Shown piece after piece: positions 60,791-64,000 of a stretch of DNA of 64,000 bases. This DNA comes from RYN-230 sp963770535 (GTDB lineage: Bacteria > Actinomycetota > Actinomycetes > Streptosporangiales > Streptosporangiaceae), in contig CAVYPZ010000004.1 of the NCBI GenBank assembly GCA_963770535.1, positions 1,178,001 through 1,242,000 on the forward strand. The letters run 5' to 3'. A program made the position numbers and the translations under genes. How positions within the stretch are numbered: position 1 is the stretch's first letter; every line of letters starts with the position of its first letter. Under the pieces are notes generated by a model that was given only the letters and a program-made list of their open reading frames with translations, had not been told where the DNA came from and did not search any database.

Positions 60791-61201
60791 TCAGGCCAGG
60801 ACCTTTGCCTTCTCCTGCTGGAACTCCTGTTCGGAGATGACGCCGCGGTCACGGAGGTCGGCCAGCTTCGCCAGCTGGTCTGCCGTACTGGCCGGTGAGC
60901 TCGCCGCGGCCTGCTGGATGTATCTGCGAGTCTCTTCGTCCTGTTGCTTAGCCTGTTGCGCCGCCCGCTCGTGCATCGAGCCGCCGCGGGCGATTAGATA
61001 TACCAGCACGCCGATGAGTGGGATGATCAGCACGAACAAGAACCACAGGGCCTTCGCCCAGCCCGACAGGTCGCGGCTGCGGAAGATGTCGATGAACACC
61101 CAGATCAGCAGCCAGATCCAGATCACCCACACGAAGAACTCGAGCATCGTCCAGAAAAGGTTCAAGAGTGGATATGACGATGACGAGGTGGCCAGTGTCA
61201 T
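60791..61201 (-). CDS. PLDc_N-SHOCT small membrane protein
   Basis: 136 aa. Two helices (LFWTMLEFFVWVIWIWLLIW and WAKALWFLFVLIIPLIGVLV) with RSRDLSGWAKALW between them match the PLD nuclease N-terminal (PLDc_N) membrane hairpin, ending YLIARGG. A linker follows, then a C-terminal SHOCT motif (LAKLADLRDRGVISEQEFQQ, then EKAKVLA). Such proteins are frequent in actinobacterial stress and phage-shock-like contexts; SHOCT is an oligomerisation motif. A TCACCC-N5-GGGTGA repeat lies about 100 bp upstream, placing it with the DUF1269 and 72-aa genes. Confidence 0.88.
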   Translation of the reverse strand: MTLATSSSSYPLLNLFWTMLEFFVWVIWIWLLIWVFIDIFRSRDLSGWAKALWFLFVLIIPLIGVLVYLIARGGSMHERAAQQAKQQDEETRRYIQQAAASSPASTADQLAKLADLRDRGVISEQEFQQEKAKVLA

Positions 61202-61302
61202 TCTTCCTCCTTCGCGCTAGGGAGGCTGCCGACAGCAGCCCGCTAAGGGACCCCTGCGCCCGGCTTGTGGCTACACATTCGACCGGGAGCCGATCAAATG
61301 CA

Positions 61303-61319
61303 TCACCCGGCACGGGTGA
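61303..61319. promoter_or_regulatory. TCACCC-N5-GGGTGA inverted repeat (site 7)
   Basis: TCACCCGGCACGGGTGA, both half-sites perfect, spacer five bases instead of six, 102 bp upstream of the PLDc_N-SHOCT start (minus strand). Confidence 0.55.
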
Positions 61320-61655
61320 GGCAATTGAACTATCGCTGACGTTTCGGATTCGGCCTCGCGGTCATGATGGAGAGAGAGCGGATTCGCCTGTCACTCGCCT
61401 CAGGTTCGCCCGCTGGCGATTCGGGGCGGCTGACAATCGCGCCTCAGCGCTCCTGGCCGCGTGCACGGGTGTGGAGCGCGCTGCAGCGCTACGCCGCCAC
61501 ATCTTCGCGCATCCCGGAAGGCAGCCCCATCGCCAGACTGCTCGGCACCCAGCCACGCGCCGGCTTGGAGGTGTCGTCCTGGGCGCAGGTCTGCCTGCGG
61601 GCGCCACCAGGGGCTGGACCGTTTCGTTGGGCGCCTTTGCCGCAGCCGGCGGACG
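61320..61655. other. 336 bp between the operator and the flavoprotein 3' end
   Basis: No family motif in any frame. It is the tail-to-promoter region between two minus-strand genes, and no clear terminator hairpin with a T-tract is visible. Confidence 0.35.
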
Positions 61656-63473
61656 CTAGGCGAGCGGCGCGATGGCCTTGTGTACCGACGCGATCGCGCT
61701 GGCGCCCTCGCCGGTGGCCGCGGCGACCCGCTTCATCGAGCCCGCGCGGACGTCGCCGACCGCGAACACGCCGGGAACGTTGGTCTCGAACGGAAGCGGC
61801 TTCCGCCCCACGTCAGCCCAGGCCGGCCCGAGGTCATCGTCGGCCAGCTGGACGTCGGTCCGGATGAAGCCGTCATCTTCGATGGCTATTCCGGTCAGCC
61901 AGCTGGTGGCGGGCTCGGCGCCGATGAAGCAGAACAAGCCAGAGCACGGCTTGGCCTGGGTGGTGTCCGCCGTCCGGTCGGTGATGCTGACCTCTTCGAG
62001 TGAGCCGCCGCCATCCAGACGGGTGACCTCGCTCCGGCAAAGCACCGTAACCCGCGGATGGACCAGCAGCCGGTCGACGAGATAGGCCGACATCTCGGTC
62101 GCGATGTCCGGGCCGCGGACGACCAGCGAGACCTCGCTCCCTCGGCCGGCCAGATACAGCGCGGCCTGACCGGCCGAGTTTGCGCCGCCGACCACCGTGA
62201 CCGGGCTGCCGGTACACCCCCGGGCCTCCAGTTCTGTGGCCGCGTAGTAGATTCCGGCGCCTTCAAAATCAGGCCAGCGCTCCAGCGGCAGCGCCCGGTA
62301 GCGGGCGCCGGTCGCGATGATGACGGATCTGGTGTCGATGACTTCCCCGCCCGGCAGGTGCAGGCGGAGCAGGTTGCCGTTGCGATCGGTGTCGAGCTTG
62401 ACCGCCTCGCAGGGGCTGGCTAGCTGGGCACCGAACTTCAGCGCCTGGAGCACGGCCCGGCCGGTCAGATCGGCACCGGATAGGCCGAACGGGAAGCCGA
62501 AGTAGTTCTCGATCCGGGAGCTGGCCGCGGCCTGCCCGCCAGTGCCGACCGCGTCCAGCAGCACGGTGTCCAGGCCCTCGGACGCCCCGTAGACCGCGGC
62601 CGCCAGCCCGGCTGGGCCGGCGCCGACGATCGTGACGTCAACGGGTTTGGTGGAGGAGCGGCGGTAGCTGAGGCCCAGCTTCTCGGCCAGCCTGCCCGGC
62701 GTGGCCCGTTTCAGCGTGGTACCGGGCATGACGACGGCGGGCAGCTCGTCTGTGGTCAGGCCGGAGGACTTCATCATCGCCCGGCCAGCGCGGGTGTCGG
62801 CATCGAACCAAAGGTGGATCAGACGTTGCCGGGCGGCGTAGGTCCGCAGCGCCAGCGCCGGCGCCGACCTGGCGCCGCCGACGATCTCCACCGTCCGCGC
62901 GGCGGTGCTGCGCCTCAGTAGCTCCCGGCGGGCGATCAGCGCCTTGAACACGATGTCGGACAGCTCGACGTCGTTCGCCATGAGCTGCCGCAGACGCTCC
63001 GGCGACACCCGGTAGACCGTCCCGGCCTCCCGCGCGCGGCACAAGAGGTAGACATTCTGCCCGGTCAGCAGGTTCAGCTCGCCGACGAAGCCGCCCGCAT
63101 CCACCACCGCGACCGCCTCGGCGGGCACGTCGGCCGTCTCCGTCCGCACAACCTCCACCGAACCCCGGTCAACCACGATCAGATCGACATCTTCGTCGCC
63201 CGGCCGGAACAGCACATCGCCCGGATGAGTCTCCTGCGGCGTGCCGTAGGCCAAGAGCCGGGCGAACAGCTCATTGCCCAGGCGCGGCGACGCGACACCA
63301 GCCGGCACGAGCGGTTTGCCCCGCCGCCCGGATGCGTGCCTGGCTCGCAGCCGATCCAGATCCTGCGGTGTGGCCCAGGCCACCGGCCCGGCCAGGCCGG
63401 GCTGACTGAACATAGAGCCACGCGCGGCCCCAGGCGCGGCATCGGCACGCGACAGGTCATCCATCGCTGACAC
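61656..63473 (-). CDS. cNMP-binding-domain/thioredoxin-reductase-like flavoprotein
   Basis: 605 aa. Residues about 60-190 form a cyclic-nucleotide-binding-like domain (HPGDVLFRPGDEDVDLIVVD, then GGFVGELNLLTGQNVYLLCR). Residues about 195-280 resemble a thioredoxin-like insert. Residues 290-605 are a thioredoxin-reductase-type FAD/NAD(P)H module: VTIVGAGPAGLAAAVYGASE, GTGGQAAASSRIENYFGFPF, VIIATGARYRALPLE, VTVVGGANSAGQAALYLAGR and GVFAVGDVRAGSMKRVAAAT. The redox CxxC of classical TrxB is absent (YYAATELEARGCTG at that place), so electrons must leave by another route. Such fusions are common in actinomycetes; their role is unresolved, perhaps redox signalling controlled by a nucleotide. Confidence 0.85.
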   Translation of the reverse strand: MSAMDDLSRADAAPGAARGSMFSQPGLAGPVAWATPQDLDRLRARHASGRRGKPLVPAGVASPRLGNELFARLLAYGTPQETHPGDVLFRPGDEDVDLIVVDRGSVEVVRTETADVPAEAVAVVDAGGFVGELNLLTGQNVYLLCRAREAGTVYRVSPERLRQLMANDVELSDIVFKALIARRELLRRSTAARTVEIVGGARSAPALALRTYAARQRLIHLWFDADTRAGRAMMKSSGLTTDELPAVVMPGTTLKRATPGRLAEKLGLSYRRSSTKPVDVTIVGAGPAGLAAAVYGASEGLDTVLLDAVGTGGQAAASSRIENYFGFPFGLSGADLTGRAVLQALKFGAQLASPCEAVKLDTDRNGNLLRLHLPGGEVIDTRSVIIATGARYRALPLERWPDFEGAGIYYAATELEARGCTGSPVTVVGGANSAGQAALYLAGRGSEVSLVVRGPDIATEMSAYLVDRLLVHPRVTVLCRSEVTRLDGGGSLEEVSITDRTADTTQAKPCSGLFCFIGAEPATSWLTGIAIEDDGFIRTDVQLADDDLGPAWADVGRKPLPFETNVPGVFAVGDVRAGSMKRVAAATGEGASAIASVHKAIAPLA

Positions 63474-63489
63474 GTTTCCAGCTCTGCCA

Positions 63490-63810
63490 TCATCTGGTCA
63501 AACGTCTTGTGGTCGGTGCAACCCTTGGCGCCGCCGGCATAAACGTTGCCGGGTCCGCTTCGGTCAGGGGCAGGCCGCGAGTGAACCGATCTTCCAGATC
63601 AGTGTCGGCGCCGTAAATGGTCAGGTTGCGAGCCGGACTGGTCAGAGGGTGATGGTGCCGCGGATGCAGCCGGTGGCAGCGCCGCCCTACCTGGACGACA
63701 GCGCCCTCGGCGACGAGGATTTCCTCGATGGTCCCCTCGACGCCAGCCTCCACGTCGAAGTCGACCGCCGGCGAGCCCGCATGTCCGGTTGGTGTCATCA
63801 GCAACGACCA
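63490..63810 (-). pseudogene. Remnant with lipoyl/biotinyl-carrier-like segment
   Basis: On the minus strand VDFDVEAGVEGTIEEILVAE, then GAVVQVG resembles the end of a lipoyl domain of 2-oxo acid dehydrogenase E2 ('G.I.EILV.EG..V.VG'), but no lipoylated DK precedes it. The following sequence (NLTIYGADTDLEDRFTRGLP) is unfamiliar. The frame upstream is unrelated. A tentative call. Confidence 0.3.
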
Positions 63811-63889
63811 GCCGACCTCATCCCTGTCTAGCTCCAGCCCTGGGAGTCGGCCAGACTTGCAGGCGCTGCTCCGTGCCCTGCGCCGCTGG

Positions 63890-64000
63890 GTGGACGGGCC
63901 CGATGACGAGGGGGTCACCGCGACCAGGGAAGTAGGCCGCAGGCTCATCGCCTCGAACAGGCGGGCCCGGCACGACTACACGATCCTCAAGACATATGAG
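63890..64000 (+). CDS. smpB: SsrA-binding protein SmpB, N-terminal part (cut by window edge)
   Basis: The last 37 codons read to the window edge in frame. EVGRRLIASNRRARHDYTIL, then KTYE matches the N-terminus of SmpB ('G.K.IA.NR.ARHDY.I..TYEAG'). SmpB binds tmRNA and delivers it to stalled ribosomes for trans-translation. The nearest in-frame start is GTG 63890, which gives about 9 residues more than usual before the homology. No strong ribosome-binding site is visible. It marks a return to core chromosome at the end of the window. Confidence 0.75.
   Translation, partial: MDGPDDEGVTATREVGRRLIASNRRARHDYTILKTYE

Overview
The window is very GC-rich (roughly 70%) and gene-dense, with GTG/TTG starts. 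It carries families typical of Actinomycetes: LAL/MalT-type LuxR regulators, DUF2252, DUF3618, DUF4235, GAP/Sap-like proteins, Acg-type nitroreductase, MMPL, and a UPPS fused to a squalene/phytoene synthase domain. I read it as an actinomycete chromosome, probably not Streptomyces but a Streptosporangiales/Frankia-like soil lineage; that placement is inference. The right edge enters smpB, so the window ends at conserved chromosome (ssrA often lies close to smpB). Much of the rest behaves as an accessory, stress-oriented region.

Layout. 1-1.9 kb: a sulfide:quinone-oxidoreductase-like gene and a divergent methyltransferase, sharing an intergenic region with two CsoR/CstR-like palindromes. 2.5-4.4 kb: an ECF sigma factor overlapping a membrane anti-sigma-like beta-propeller gene. 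4.7-7.1 kb: small membrane proteins (TMEM175-like, DUF4235) and relics of an integrase and a transposase. 7.3-13.6 kb: a large kinase-like/flippase-like membrane protein, a broken holin-phosphatase gene, a 5'-truncated LAL regulator and gene fragments. 14-31 kb: the stress island proper, with DUF1269 (two genes plus a fragment), a DUF7144 pseudogene, MFS, GAP, STAS, LAL, a PPK2 pseudogene, SulP, DUF2252, an Acg fragment, an ABC1 kinase joined in frame to an Hsp20, and a phytoene-synthase/UPPS fusion. 32-43 kb: HAD phosphatase, lipid kinase, DUF3618/holin pair, a 1011-aa secreted repeat/lipase-like protein, a wrecked M1 aminopeptidase and a Clp-N/UVR protein. 43-55 kb: an intact LAL regulator, MMPL, two Asp-nucleophile alpha/beta hydrolases and a secreted YWTD-propeller protein. 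55-64 kb: a tyrosine recombinase, a bizarre T-free tract, an RraA-like gene, an IS630 element with clear inverted repeats, a PLDc_N-SHOCT protein, a cNMP-binding flavoprotein and smpB.

Two themes stand out. First, an inverted repeat TCACCC-N5/6-GGGTGA occurs in seven places (plus one near match), always intergenic and about 64-130 bp upstream of small stress or membrane genes. It looks like the operator of an undescribed stress regulon. Second, the region is a gene graveyard. Frameshifts, nonsense codons, internal deletions and orphan fragments (DUF1269, GAP, Acg nitroreductase, MsrA, SMP-30, RidA, UPF0158, PPK2, PepN, DUF7144) are interleaved with intact paralogues. Some single-base frameshifts, a 13-G run and the T-free tract may be sequence error. 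The deletions, the 20-bp duplication and the antisense fragments cannot be explained that way so easily.
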